The notes: a model not told the origin generated them from the sequence alone. A DNA stretch of 64,000 nucleotides from Micromussa lordhowensis (GCA_964020085.1 OZ026608.1:15679979-15743978); one strand, 5' to 3'; counted from the stretch's first letter, positions 36,801 to 48,998 are shown. Numbers and translations: made by a program.

Positions 36801-37822
36801 TGCAACATAGCAATCAGAAATCAGCAGATCTTATCTGTTACAGTGTAAGAGTCTCGAGGAACATTGAATTGCACATTGCCACAATGAAATGACCCCACAA
36901 AGGGAATAAGCTTATTATATCAAGGGTAAAGTATACACAACCCCTTGTCACAAGTGTGTACAAGTTTTAGGGTGCTCTCTGGAAAAATTGTATTTGGCCG
37001 TTTTTAAGCATGTGGATAATTGAGTGACTCACAGGTTTAGGAAGTGACACAGCTGTTTTAGACCCCTCAAGAAAAAGTAACTAATAAGAGAGAGAGGTGT
37101 AAACTGTTTCCTAATCATTGCAGCTCAGATTACACGTGTTCAAAATACCAACAAGTTTAGAGATCAGGGGCAGGAATCTTGAAGAATCTTTATCAGCTTC
37201 AAAACTAGTTTGCACTAAGATGGACGTCTAATTTAAAATTTAAGATTGTCAGCTTACATGCTAACATACACCAAATCTCTTGTTGATATGCGTCCTAAAA
37301 CACCTGTTTTTGGCTACCAAGAATTTTTCTCCAAGCGGTTAAAAATAATTAGTTTGGTTGCGAATAAAATCAATTTCTCGCTATCGATGTTACAATAGTC
37401 GAAATGAAAAGTACGATTTCCACAAGCATTTATTCAGAAAAACTCCAGGCTGTGTATTAAAGCTCTCGAGCTTACATTTAAGCTTATGTTTTGCTAGCTA
37501 ATAAGCGTGTTAGATTTCAGTTCAAGAAGAGTTATTTCCATGATGAAACTCGGCATTTTCTCTGATCATTTAGCTACTGTACCTCATCTCCAGAGGCCAT
37601 GGTTCCATCAGATTTCCTTCTCACTACAACCTCTTTGTGAAACTGAATCGTCTCTGGCTTGGTTAGTTGATAAAATCCTCTTCCAGTTGCAAACTTCAAC
37701 TTGTGTTTTTCCACAAAATTTTTGATCGAGATCCGATCATTCACCTTCAGAGTTTTAAACCGTAAACTGCCTACGACCTCTGTAGTAGCCGGTGCTTTGG
37801 GTTTAGCTTTTCTAGGAGGCAT
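27882..37822 (-). CDS. vWA-domain protein with duplicated flanking module (564 aa)
   Basis: Six exons, read leftwards: 37822-37583, 36373-36107, 35238-35065, 33284-33060, 29601-29131 and 28199-27882. All are phase 0 with AG/GT borders. The start ATG has a favourable AAAA context and is followed by PPRKAKPKAP. Residues about 25-126 and 460-560 are two copies of one module sharing FVQSTSYNRVL, a PDT..FLY motif and the pattern FVEK...GFY..TKPE. Residues about 127-205 form an Ala/Lys/Ser-rich linker with basic KRKK and KKAK patches. A vWA domain begins near residue 209, with a metal-site motif DTTGS at 216-220, an AHGDY segment near 252 and a likely third metal ligand in MLGDAS near 322. vWA domains bind proteins through a metal ion. 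No signal peptide or membrane segment is seen, so it is probably intracellular. I do not recognise the module. It converges on the CFAP57 array. Function unknown. Confidence 0.87.
29849..29938. repeat. Foldback element with GAGGCGATAGCCGAG loop
   Basis: CATTGTCAAAGTAG and GTGGATCCAC arms are mirrored by GTGGATCCGC and CTACTTTGACAATG. The loop GAGGCGATAGCCGAG also occurs at 285-299 inside a different pair of arms (GAGTCGCCC / GGGCAACTC). It lies in the vWA gene intron between exons 4 and 5. Confidence 0.7.
30198..30938. mobile_element. Interspersed repeat P, copy 1
   Basis: About 740 bp, nearly identical to 39626-40320. It begins TATATAGATTTAGGCCAGCC and ends with a GCGGCCTTCGGCCGC hairpin and GAGCTCCGCTAT. 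It contains a (GTC)n run of about 8 units, where copy 2 has fewer, and an extra block of about 40 bases near 30690-30735. No coding capacity is evident. The class is unknown; neither clear TIRs nor a clear target duplication was found. Confidence 0.85.
31107..32020. mobile_element. Head-to-head cluster of a CGTCGTGG-type MITE (three copies)
   Basis: Copy A spans 31107-31470 in one orientation. Copy B (31466-31835) follows in the opposite orientation, and truncated copy C runs 31836-32020. They share GACGGCAACGGCAACG-type ends, CACGTGCACAGC, AATTTATATTTTACCGTCGA and CCTAGATCTGTTCAGT blocks. Further copies are at 34490-34858 and, interrupted, at 53127-53905. Non-coding. Confidence 0.8.
34195..34325 (+). 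mobile_element. tRNA-derived SINE fragment (A-box half)
   Basis: CTCCCAGATGGCTTGATAGC followed by TCAGCTTGAAGG resembles a tRNA A box. It is preceded by a CTGGGAGCTGGTC / GACCAGCTCCCAG inverted repeat and a CATATATTCACTTCC tail typical of the same family. It complements the B-box half at 15865. Confidence 0.5.
34490..34858. mobile_element. CGTCGTGG-type MITE, copy D
   Basis: It shares TTTATATTTTACCTTCGAAT, TGGTCATTTCACGTTGTTG and CATTGCCGTCGTGG blocks with the cluster at 31107-32020. It lies in the vWA gene intron between exons 3 and 4. Confidence 0.75.
35640..35905. repeat. Degenerate GATCAAG/TTGATC-rich stretch
   Basis: About 260 bases are densely populated by variants of GATCAAG, TCAATTGA and GACACTCGACC, giving a patchwork of short direct and inverted repeats. 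It lies in the vWA gene intron between exons 2 and 3. Confidence 0.6.
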
Positions 37823-39625
37823 TTTTAGGCGGAAATTCGGAGCGATCAAACCTTGGCTTTCCTTTGTGCACAAGCTGGGTTTTGCAAACAATCGCTCCTA
37901 GGTGACTCCATTCAAACACGAACATCAACTATACCAATAGGGGAGGGATACTGCACACAATACTTACTTATACTTTTTCAAGTCTGTAGAGAATTTTACG
38001 AAGAAATCTAGTCTACAAATCTGCAAAATTAGCAGCACTTCTCGAATTAAGTAAAGTTTGAACTAAAAACAATACGGCGGTCGCAGTTTTTAGAAGGTAA
38101 ATAATTACCTACCCTCCCTACCTATCTACGATATTTGTTGTTGTAGGAGTAGGTGTGTCCCTTCTAACAAGCAACTTACCAATCCGCATCATTTTATTTT
38201 TAGCGTTTAGCTACCATGGCACCGCGCCATCGAGGGGAGGTTATTGACGGCGTTTTAGCTATAATACTAGGATTTATTTTTCGCGTTAAAGCCCCCAGAC
38301 TTAATTCAAGGTTTGGTCTTCAGGGTCGATCCATGCAGTCGTTTTGGTGGCTCACTGGACTCCAAAAATGGCCGAAACTTTGGCCTTGGGGCGAATGCCA
38401 AACGCTGATTTGTACGATACAATTTCAGTATCACATGTAGCTCGCGCTGCTGTTTGAACATCCAGTGATAGGGCTTTTTGATTTCGAGAATTTGCTGTAG
38501 AAGTAAACCAAAATAAAGGTTTATGTTAATAATTTTTTTCTTTATTCAGGTATCCTTTCAGAGCCGAAAGAAATGCTGCAATAAACACGTTTGTCGAGCA
38601 TTCGTGATCCATTATTTAATAGTTTCTTATACATTTTAGTTTAAGAAATAATTTGATAAGCCATTTTTTTCCTATAATGTAAACTGAAGTTATTAAATAT
38701 ACACACATAATTCTCTTAAGTTAGATTTTAAGTTTCCTTTGACTCGACTCATCAGCTGTTTAAGGTGGGGGTTTACCTGAATTAAAGTGAAATTTGAGGA
38801 AGTTTAAAGAGAGATTGAAAGGGGGAGAAAAGGTTATGGAACACCACCAGACAGTTGCCCGACCCCACAATGGCACTCGGGTTGTTAGGCAACTGTTTGG
38901 TGTGTATCTATCAATTTTTAACTTCAAACTCTAATTTTAAAACAACACCAAATCTTCAAAATTTCCTATTTCCATAAATTTTACTAATCCTTTGAGAAAA
39001 ACTATCTGTCTCCAAATAAACCTAAAAATCACCAAAAAATTTACAAAACGGCGCAAAACATAGATGTGTGTAATGAGTGAACAGATTCTTGATTGCTTGA
39101 AACGTAAACGAGATATTTGCATTAAGAACATAATACCAAGCCAAAATACGGCTTTCAGGTGGACCCCCGCCTTAAGGACAGTGCCTACTTTTGTTAGTGC
39201 GCACACGTTCTGCGCACACGTAAGGCGTCGTTCGTCCTTAGTAGAGGCCTAACAAGACCCAACTGTTCGAGGTATAATGAAGTAAAAAAAGTTCCTGTCA
39301 TAGCTTCTCGCGCAGGCGTTCTTAGGGCTCGTCACGTGTTCCTCCCCTACGACTATTTGTTATTTTTCAGGCTGTGCAGAATAATTCTTAATTTGTAAAG
39401 TGTCCAAATTAACAAGTAATTGGACAGTTCTGTATGCAATATAATTAACAGGTAAAACGGTGACATTCTAGTACAATTTGTAAATAATTGAATTCAATAA
39501 ATTCCAATGACAAATCGCGCTCGGCCTATGACCTCGCCTAATTATGCCATTCCTCGGTATTGTCTTTTTTCCCCATCCAAATATTTGGATTGAACAGCAT
39601 GAAGTCCTACTACAGGTAAAATTAT
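37823..39625. other. Upstream region of the vWA gene
   Basis: This holds the presumed promoter of the leftward vWA gene. No TATA box or CpG-rich island stands out. Reading frames here are short and unconvincing. The pair GCCTAACAACCC and GGGTTGTTAGGC-like blocks near 38880 and 39245 hints at a diverged inverted-repeat element. Confidence 0.4.
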
Positions 39626-40320
39626 AATATATAGATTTAGGCCAGCCTAAAAGCGTAGCTCCTGGGCCGGGTTGTTCAGAGCCCGATCAAACTAGCCGAG
39701 GATAAAGTAGAATTTTGATTTGAGTTTTGTAACTTTGCGGTGAGATTTTCTGTATATTGTTTTTGTGTTTTGAATTTTAATGAAAGCAAAATACGCAAAA
39801 CAAAAGCAGTGAAAAAACTTTGTACAAAAGAAAAGGTTATAATTCGGTTAAATTTTAATCCTGGGTTAGCGTTAACCGGCTTCCTACCAACCCTACGCTG
39901 TTTACAGCAAGTTAATCCTGACATGAGCCCGCGATCTGATCGAAAAAAGCAGCACTTGGGCAGCGGTCAACTTTAAAAAAACACGTGACCTCGATGAGCC
40001 CTGAACTTGAGCCCGCGATATGGTCACGTGATACTGGTCAGCGGATTCCTTGTTTTGACAGGTGTCAATTGACTGCAACATGGATGTCCAAAGGACGCTT
40101 TAAACCAAGGGTTTACGTGTCGTTTTGGTTTACGTGTCAATTGTGGCCGCCATGTTGCGCGACTCCACCACCGTCGTCGTCGTCGTCGTGCGTACGCGCC
40201 CACGAGCAATACCGCTAGCCATGATACACATGAGAAAATCAGTTCATGGGTTCCCTTCAGTTTCCTAATATGGGTATGGGGCTCCGCTTGGCGGCCTTCG
40301 GCCGCCGGAGCTCCGCTATA
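39626..40320. mobile_element. Interspersed repeat P, copy 2
   Basis: This is the partner of 30198-30938, in the same orientation and about 9.4 kb away. The two differ by scattered single bases, the (GTC)n length and one short indel. The terminal GGCGGCCTTCGGCCGCC palindrome is conserved. Confidence 0.85.
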
Positions 40321-40421
40321 ATAACCAAATCAATGCGCGCGCTCTGATTGGTCAATCAGCTATGGGTTATTGTGCCGGTAAACCCATGGGAAAATAGCGC
40401 GTCTTCTGAATTATTATATAA

Positions 40422-40606
40422 AAGCAATAGACCACAAGTTTCTATGGGTTTTAGGTTGATAAACCAATTGGCATGTTGGCAGAACACTCGAAGAATTCGT
40501 AAACCACTCGCCTGCAGCTCGTGATTTACAAATTCTTCTCGTGTTCTACCAACATCCCGCGTGGTTTATCAGCCTATAACCCATAGAAACTTGTGGTCTA
40601 TTGCTT
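40422..40606. mobile_element. MITE with about 30-bp inverted ends
   Basis: AAGCAATAGACCACAAGTTT is mirrored by AAACTTGTGGTCTATTGCTT. The arms continue through CTATGGGTT and AGGTTGATAAACCA. Length is 185 bp, with GAAGAATTCGTAAACCA and its mirror in the centre. Non-coding. Confidence 0.85.
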
Positions 40607-41107
40607 AAATAATGCAAGGCAAATTTGTCTGGCTTTTTCTTCAAGCATTGACATAGTTTAATAAGGTAACTTTCTTTTTACATCATTGCACTCGAACAAG
40701 CTTTGCTAAATAAACTGACAACAAACGGTTCAAAGAGCTGTTAAAAGGTGCGTTCTGGTAAAGCTGTACCAGACATTGACCGTGCCAAGAGAGGATGAAG
40801 AGTGAAAAAGTTAATCCCTCGCTGACAGGCCTTATTCCTGCGGTAATCCCTCCCAAGTTATTTTTAGACATGGTACCCATTCCTTCCGCGGATGACGTTT
40901 CCAAGAGTGTTACTTGGATGATTTTGTGGAGGATCGAACAATTTCGTGTTAACTCATTTGGGCTTTCCACGTGAGTAAAATCTGTGTCACAGAATTGGCT
41001 ATTTCTAGAACCTCCTGCGATTTCCGAAACATACCTAGAGTGATCTAAAAATAACTGAGAGAGATTAATTTGAGAATAAGAACTACCGGCGTATACTATT
41101 AGGGTTT

Positions 41108-41440
41108 AAGGCCCCGTACTCACTTCGCTGGAAGAATTTGTAAACGGATTTGAAAACGGAGGTTTCACTCTGGAAACATATCAAATATTTTCCGTCCACA
41201 CTACGCTGGAGGAATTTAAACTGCCAACAATAACCGGTCATTTTGGATTTGTGTTTGCAAAAAAGCTCGGGTAGGGAAACGGTATAATTATTGTTAAGGT
41301 CGTCGATTTCGAAAAGCTCCGTTTTCAAAAACTGTTTTCCGTCCACACTAGAACGAAAAGCCGGCGTTTTCAAATTCCTCCGGTTTAAAAAGCGTTTTCG
41401 AAAAGCTTCGTTTTAGTGACGGATTAGTGTGGAAGGTAGG
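41108..41440. mobile_element. Inverted-repeat element with CCGTCCACAC-type boxes
   Basis: GGCCCCGTACTCACTTCGC at the left, the internal boxes TTTTCCGTCCACACTA, and a GATTAGTGTGG end give an element of about 330 bp rich in GTTTTC/GAAAAC. Ends are diverged, so the borders are approximate. Confidence 0.5.
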
Positions 41441-41455
41441 CCTAACCATAGAAAT

Positions 41456-41993
41456 TAAAGTGCCCATGTCGTCAATTTTTTTATTTTCTTATCTGATTCT
41501 ATATATCACCCAATGAACTTCTGCGAAAGAAAAATTCGATTTGGAAAAAATGCAATCTTTTTAAGAAGTTTTAAAATCGTTCAAATTTGCCGCCATTTTG
41601 GTCGACCATTCGTGACGTAGATTAAGGAACACGTGACTTCAGGCTCTACTCATCTCGCTTGTTTTATCTCTGTAAATGTAAGTTAGTGGCTCATTCAAAA
41701 TGAGCCCGGGCCCCCACCTTATTTTGGGTAAAAAAAAAAATTTGCAGAGGTAGAACAAGTGAGATAAGTCAAGCCTGAACTCACGCGTTCCTGAATCTAC
41801 GTCACAATTCTGAGCATGTCGATGCTGTGATCAGCGGCACGGGTCGACCGCAAGAAAATAGGATTTTCAGGTTTTTAAAACTTCATAAAAAAATCGCTTT
41901 TTATCCAAATCGAAAAATTTTTTCGCAGAAGTTCATTGCATGAAACAAAGAATCAGATGGGAAAATAAAAATTTTGATGACACGGGCACTTTA
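41456..41993. mobile_element. MITE with arms over 100 bp
   Basis: TAAAGTGCCCATGTCGTCAA at the left is mirrored by TTGATGACACGGGCACTTTA at the right. Pairing continues through GAATCAGAT, ATGAACTTCTGCG and AAATCGA-type blocks. The TA at each end may be the target duplication. Length is 538 bp. Non-coding. Confidence 0.8.
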
Positions 41994-42833
41994 AGCTGCG
42001 TTTACAAATTTCTCTGGCGTTGTGTGGGCGGGACCTAACTCTCTTATCCTTCATTCTCTCTGAAATGTACCTACGTGGCGTTGCGACTACAACAAGAACG
42101 TTACTACTTTGGACTGTTGTTTAATTGACTATAAATACTTGGTAATCTGATCATATTCAGAAAACTAAAATTACAATTTTTGTCATTATATTATAACTAT
42201 GGATACGTTTTAACTCATCATTATAATTTATATATTTTTGTCTAAGGCTACGAATTTTTTGAATTTTTCATTTCGGTCAACTACGTACTAAATGAATTTA
42301 AATAGCGTTTGTAACTTACGTCTTAGCCTTCAGCTTTTTCTTGAATAAGCGGGCTCCTTTGAATTGATCATTTCCACTTTAAGTTTAAGCAAAAAAAATT
42401 AGACGCATGCTTAAATTCAAAGCAAGCATTTCCAGCTAAAAAAACCTAACTTACATCATATCCTTGTTCCCAGAGCTACTTGTTTTTTTTTTTGCCAGCT
42501 GCTGGAACCTAAGCTCCAGAAGACCCTGACACGGGAAGTATCAAATTTTTGAGTGCCTAGATCCTTTCGGCTGAGAATATCAATTATTATACATTGAAGT
42601 CACCATCTGTCTTCTCATTGGCTAAAAGCCTACTGTTAGTTCTGGGAAACCGCACAACCTACAAATTGTTCAGTAATCTGCTAGCAGATTAGTGAATAAT
42701 CTAATAATAATAATTATCTTGATTTCCAAGAGCAATGTCAAGTTCACGGGGGATGTGGACGGTCGAATCGCTTCTTCAACATAATGCGTTTGCCCTTATT
42801 TTCTTTAAAACAATGTATAACGAAACAATTATT

Positions 42834-42932
42834 AGATTCGGTTTTTGTGATATCCGGAGTAATCAAGGTCGAGGTTGATTGTTCCGGATGTCACAAAAAC
42901 CTCATCCAATAATTGTTTAAAAGCACTGGGAA
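42834..42932. repeat. Foldback of about 100 bp
   Basis: AACAATTATT, GGTTTTTGTGA and CCGGA at the left pair with TCCGGA, TCACAAAAACC and AATAATTGTT at the right. Intergenic and non-coding. Confidence 0.6.
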
Positions 42933-43351
42933 CGAGAACGAATTGGGACGTAAGTTGTCTTTCAATTCTTATCCCCAAAACGAGGCTGGTATTTTCTAGC
43001 TGAGAATTGGTCAAATTTTCCCTGTCAACTGAGAAACAACCTTTTGTTTACTGATGGCTGACATCTGGAACTGAAAAAATTAAAGATAGTTGAGAAATGG
43101 TTGGAATTTTAATTGATGGCTTCAATGCCAGCACCTCAACTGCACAGACCCTTAGTGTAGGAGTTTAGAGAAGAAGGAGCACGATATAATTCTCTACTTA
43201 ACAAAATGTGTCTCGGTTGTGGTTTACAAGACTAGCAATAAAAAAAAGAAATTACATATAATAATTAAAAACAGTAACCTCTAAAAATTATAAGAATTAT
43301 CCTATGATTTTTGTATTTTGAGCAATTTGATTTTACAGTTAACGGTTTCAC

Positions 43352-46300
43352 TTAAGACGTCTTCTTATCGTTATCAGTGTCTTCGTGAACTTCCTTGTCA
43401 TTAGAAGTTGAAGCTTCCTTTCCCTTCGCCAGCGGTACTTTCGCAGTGATCCTACACGAAATAAAAAATGATACAACTTTTAAGATCTGTAAATGCACGC
43501 CTGTGTTATCGCGCATGAGGCACAGGCCAGTTCCATCCCGTTCGTTTCAGTCTCTTCAAAACGAAAAGCTCTGATATCTGTAGCAATTATCCTTTTATTT
43601 GCCACGGGACGTTTTTGCCGAATGATCAGTGCACTTGTATCCCATAAGTGGTTTGGCTGCAAGTGCTGGCCGAGATTTTCTTGCTGTCGTCTTGCCCAGG
43701 ATCGATGTGTTGTCCTTAGAGAGCCCAACCCAAAACAGGATTACAACTAGTCACGGGCATGATTGCCATGGAAACCTAGCAAATGCTGACAATTAACCGA
43801 GCTGCACTGTTGTTCGGACGTAAATAGTTTTATTTTATTTTTCAACTAAAAACAGTATCTATACTCCATATTCAGCCTAAAAATGAAAGCCTTATTCTAA
43901 AAAGAGGCTTTGGATTTTTTGCTGAATATGGAGTAGACTTCGCAACCCCTTCGCTGGTATCATTGAAAGAATGTCTGGGGACTAATCTACGTTTCAGCCA
44001 CAACTTTGCAGTTTGGACCTTGTGTCCTGTATTCAAGTAGGCACAAAAAGGTGTCCTTCGTTAACGTTCTGTTCATTACTTAAAATTACTTACTTGCCAG
44101 TGGCGTCCTCTACAGCGCTTTTTATTTTCCCCACACATGAATCAATCTCCGTCTAGAAAGCAGAAACATGTAATTCAGTTCATATACAAGATAATTTTAG
44201 TGCCATAATCGTATCTATAACAAAATTCGCGATCATGACTGCTTCTCCTCGCGCCTATTTGTCAAGGAATCGATGGGCGGTCACGTGGCTGTTTGATTGC
44301 AGGTATCAAATTTCCACTTTTGGTAATAAGCCATTTCCGAGTTTCTCTTACCTCCTTAGTTTTTCTTGCACGTTGATTGTCTTGCAAATAAAAAAAAACT
44401 CATTTCCATATGAAAGGTTGTGCATCAGGACTCGTTTTGGAACAGAGGTTAAAAGCAATCTGAAATGGCTTACTGGTTATCTGTAATTGGATACCGGCAT
44501 TTGTACGTCAATCACGTGAGCTTTAATGGCTTCCTCCTTAAAGTTCCCTACAGTTTTTACTACTTATAGAAAAAATTCTACAAACAGCCTCTTGACATAT
44601 CATTGAATAGTTTGAGGCCACCGGGAGATCATATTTTTCTTTTTTTAAGTAACTATGTCTTTATAAGTGTTAAGACGTGTTCTGTTGTCTCAACATGTTT
44701 TCACCGAAATCAATTTTAGCCAAATTCTCTATGCTATAAAACCTAATCAATATGACTTCTTAAGTTCACTTAGACCAACTAAAAGAAATAGTTGAAAAAG
44801 AAACGAATCAGCTTATTACATTTATGCCTGGAATTTTAGTTGCAATTAAAAAGAAATTAGATTTTCTTCGTTGTCACAGCAGCAAACAGGTTTAAATACT
44901 TACCTTGTACATGTCGTAAATCTTTGGAATGGTGAAAGCTCCAATGAAGGCTGCAAGCCAAGAAAATACATGTTAAGAAAAGAACGGCACACACTGGGCA
45001 GCATGTTGCGGAGACCGTTGAAGTGGGGCAATTTCCTTCCTGTGTACGCATAAGACGTATGTTGCAGGAACAGTAGACAAGGTGGTGCATTTCGATGTTG
45101 TAGCGGGGACAATTTGCAAGAGCAGTGCTGGCACATGATGCGACATTGAAAATATAGGTAATTTTGTCCCTATTTCATGACGCACGAATTCAGACCAGTT
45201 GAATTTCATGCAACATGTTGCGAGGACAAAACTTTGTCCTCACAACAGAACGTTATCGCAAAAACGGCCATGTCACAGGAGGAAAATTATCGCTGCGACA
45301 AGTCCCCGTGTGCCGACCTTTAGTCAGTCCATGCTACGAAAACTGAAATAAACCGGAGGTATGGCACACTTAATCCCGATGTAGACTTGCTCTTTCTGTC
45401 CCAGAGAGAGACGGATTGCATTTGTCTGCTACCTGCAAGACAAAACTTTTTAAGGCTTAAACCACTGCAAAAACCGTGTACGATCAAAACTTGCTCTACG
45501 TTGGATCAAAATAGATCGTGACCAGACCAAAAAACTGTACTGCAAAGGTTGGTCAAGACAACTTGAAAATAGGCGTTGTTACATCTTCAGTACATCGGAG
45601 AGACCAAACGTCGTCTTAAAGACCGTTTTAATGAACATAGGCGACCAATTATAAACCCCTTTTGTAGTTATACCCCCACTGCGGTTTGACGACACTTCCT
45701 GACTAGTGGCCACGCGGAGGATCACATGATCCTTATACCGCTCGAACACCTACACACTAGTCGTGACTCTATCAGAAAGGCTCGTGAGGCATTCCTCATA
45801 CACAGAGGAAAAACACTGGAGCCTGCAGTCCTTAACAGAAGAGATGAAATGTAATTTAATTTAGCTACCTTTTAATTTTCTTTTGTCTATTTTACCTTGT
45901 TATCATGTATTATTCTCTTTTATGCATTTTCCTTTTTTATTAATGTTACACATCACGTAGCCTTTTTATGTCATTTCCGGTAAATATAAAGATCTTGTAA
46001 CAAGCATTTATCCATTCAATAAACCTGAAGAAGGCTGGTGTTGGCCAGCCGAAATATTGTAACAACGCCTATTTTCACGTTGTCTTGACCAACCTTTGCA
46101 GTACATTTTCTATTTTGCAAGACAAAGTTAGTTTACAGACCTCAGACTTGCCTGCGTTGCAAGCGTTCCCGTTCCAGCCGAACAAAATATCGGGCCGCGG
46201 GAAGGAGTTTTCGCATTCGGGACGCGCGGAAAATGGGGCGAGGACAAAAAAAGTGGAAGGAGGGGGGTGGGGGAGGGGAAAGAAGGGAATGCATTCCCTT

Positions 46301-48961
46301 CTTTCTCCTCTCCCACCCACCTCCTTCCATTTTTGCTCTCGCCCCATTTTCCGCGCTTTTTGTTGTCGCCCCATGTCCCGCGCGTCCTTCTCGCGGCCCT
46401 ATATTTCGTTCGGCTCGTACGGGAAAAGGAACGCTTGCTACGCAGGCAAACCTAAGACTAGGACTAATAACTCACCCATGAAAATCAGAGTAATCCCACT
46501 GAACCACTGAGCCACGTAAGAGAGAACGTACAAGCCAATCAACAACTGTGAAATTAGAAAACATAACGTGAATTGACTTGGTAGGAAACGACCTAATGTT
46601 TCTGAGAAGTTACAAACGTTCTCATTTATTTTATGGAGTTAAAATCCACTGAAAATAATTCTAATTAAAAAACTTCCATTCTGCATCGAGAATTTTTTTA
46701 CAACACTCGACAATTTTGCCACGAGATCCCTTTCGCGAGTTCGTGCACGCGTGTGTGCGCGCGAGTGCAGTTACTGCGTGCGTGCGAGTCACAGCGCTTG
46801 ACCTTAGTGGTATCACCGAACATGGCATTAAAGTAGAGAAATTGATAACTTAGTTAAGTAATTAAAGAAGTTGGAGTCTATTTCATTGGCAAGAGCTTCT
46901 CTTTGTTCCAGTTTTTGGAGTCTATTTCATTGGCAAGAGCTTCTCTGTGTTCCAGTTTTTTGGAGTCTATTTCATTGGCAAGAGCTTTCTCTGTGTTCCA
47001 GTTTTTTATGGCTTGCAGGTCTAGCGTTTGAGAAACCCTAACTTTGATTGTTTAGAAATTTAAAAGCGACTTCCTACCTTCAGAGAGTCAGATAAGTCGT
47101 CCACCAAGAAAAGTCCTCTCAGCTTTGTAGTCATGGAAACAGAAAACTCAGCAACCTTTTCACCGAGTTGGTCGGCCTGTTATAAAATGTTGAAAAGAAA
47201 ACCATAATCGCAAAAATTCTTGAACTACTGGTGTCTTTAAGGGATTTTTTTTTCTCAGCAAAATTCCTGATTGTGATCACTGTCCTTTGCCATCGGCATG
47301 TCGCTTGATCACTTGAATTTGAAAATATATTCCAGAGAGAACACACATTTACGGAATTACTGATGAGGTACTGAAACTCACCTTATCTTTAGATACTTCA
47401 ATGTCCTTCGATAAATATGATCTGCAATTCCAACAAAACGTAGTTGAGATAATTATGATATGACTGAATCTCTTTCGTTCGCTTCATTTGTAGTGCTTTA
47501 TCTTTGGTGAAGAACGACAAGGGTGCACTTTAAGAAATAGTATCTCAATATTTGATATATCTGAGTGAGGTTAGAGTGACTCATAACGACTGAAACTGGT
47601 ATCTTTATAGTTGAGAGTTCGTTACGTATTGGTGGTAAGGTGCACTGCAGGCAATCTCGGAATAGGTCAGGTTTTTTTCCTTCATTGTATACTGAGGTTT
47701 GCTATAAACTCTTGTGTACTAGACTGCTAGCAGTCCCTTTCAAGATAGTCGCGAAGGCGCGCGAAATAGCCGAGCGAAAGCGGAAAACTGGAGCGAACGA
47801 GCGGAGGGTTTTTCTCCTTGCTCCAGTCTCGCCGCGCTGTGCGCTCTCGGTTTGCACGCTCTCGCGACTATCTAGAAAGGGACTGCTAGCAGTCTACTTG
47901 TGTACCTAGTTCCCAGGCCTCGATATTTCGCCTCGGTCGATCGTTTTCGGGTCACGTGGTTGGAGGCTAAAAGTGTGTCTTTCTACCAGCCGTTCATCTC
48001 GGGTAGGTCACCGAAATCAACTGACCGTGAAGGCTTGGGAGAAAGCCGTACAGGAACTGTAGGCAACATTCTAGTCAACCAACTAAGAAATCGCCAGCTC
48101 TAACAAGTGTTAATTCTTGTGTAATACAGTCGAACCTCCGGTTGCAACGAACCTCTCGTAAGCGACCACCTCTCAGCGACCAGTTGTGCGAATACCAAAA
48201 GTTTCTCAGTCAAATCACTATATTTGGAACCTCTTGTAAGCGACCACGACCAATTTTAGAGCTAAAAGTTTCAAATTTTCGTTTGTTTTTAACCTCCCGT
48301 TAGCGACCACTTGACAGATAATGGTGCGGAAATTGGATAATATGCTGTTGTAACATTATCGCATTTCTGAGCGGTACGTACAAGGGACGGAAATTTCCCA
48401 ATGGGAAGTGCCAGAGTTTATCTTGAAATATATTGACTTTTTGCACGAATAAAACATTTACAATATGGGGTAAGTTTCTGCAATTACCACCATATGCTAA
48501 TAAGGCAAGATTTTGATCCAATATGGTCTAAGCTCTCGTAAGCGACCACCAAGGCTTGACATTTTGGGTGATGCTTACGGGAGTTTCGACTGTATAAAGA
48601 AATTTCTTGGCATCTGCAAAATGAGACTTCCCCCAGATTTCTTTGGTTTGTAAAAATGTCGATTTAGATCTAACATGTGACAAGAAAATCACAGACCACT
48701 TTTTGACTTATCATTAGTGGCCATGGACCTTTTCGAGAGAAAATGAACAAAATGTCTGGTCACAGCTCGTAACGTTTAACCGGAAGAACAAATGTTGGTT
48801 GAAGTCATCCTAAAGTTTTCAAATTCTATCATGCAGTTACAAAATGGCTCCAACACTAGTGAGTACTTTGAAAGTCAAGGCGACATTACATTAGTCACAC
48901 TGTCAAGTGAGAGCATTCGAGACCGAAACGGCAAACTCAAGCAGTTCAAGTAAAGGGGGCA

Positions 48962-48998
<37 letters not shown>

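Noticed and set aside
38216..38440. 74-codon plus-strand frame with a good start context upstream of the vWA gene
   Set aside because: No domain, no clear splice or poly(A) signal, and a composition like surrounding non-coding DNA.
46085..46510. 141-codon plus-strand reading frame with low-complexity peptide
   Set aside because: It runs through the GC-rich arms of the foldback element at 46148-46449. Similar frames appear on both strands, as expected of a palindrome.
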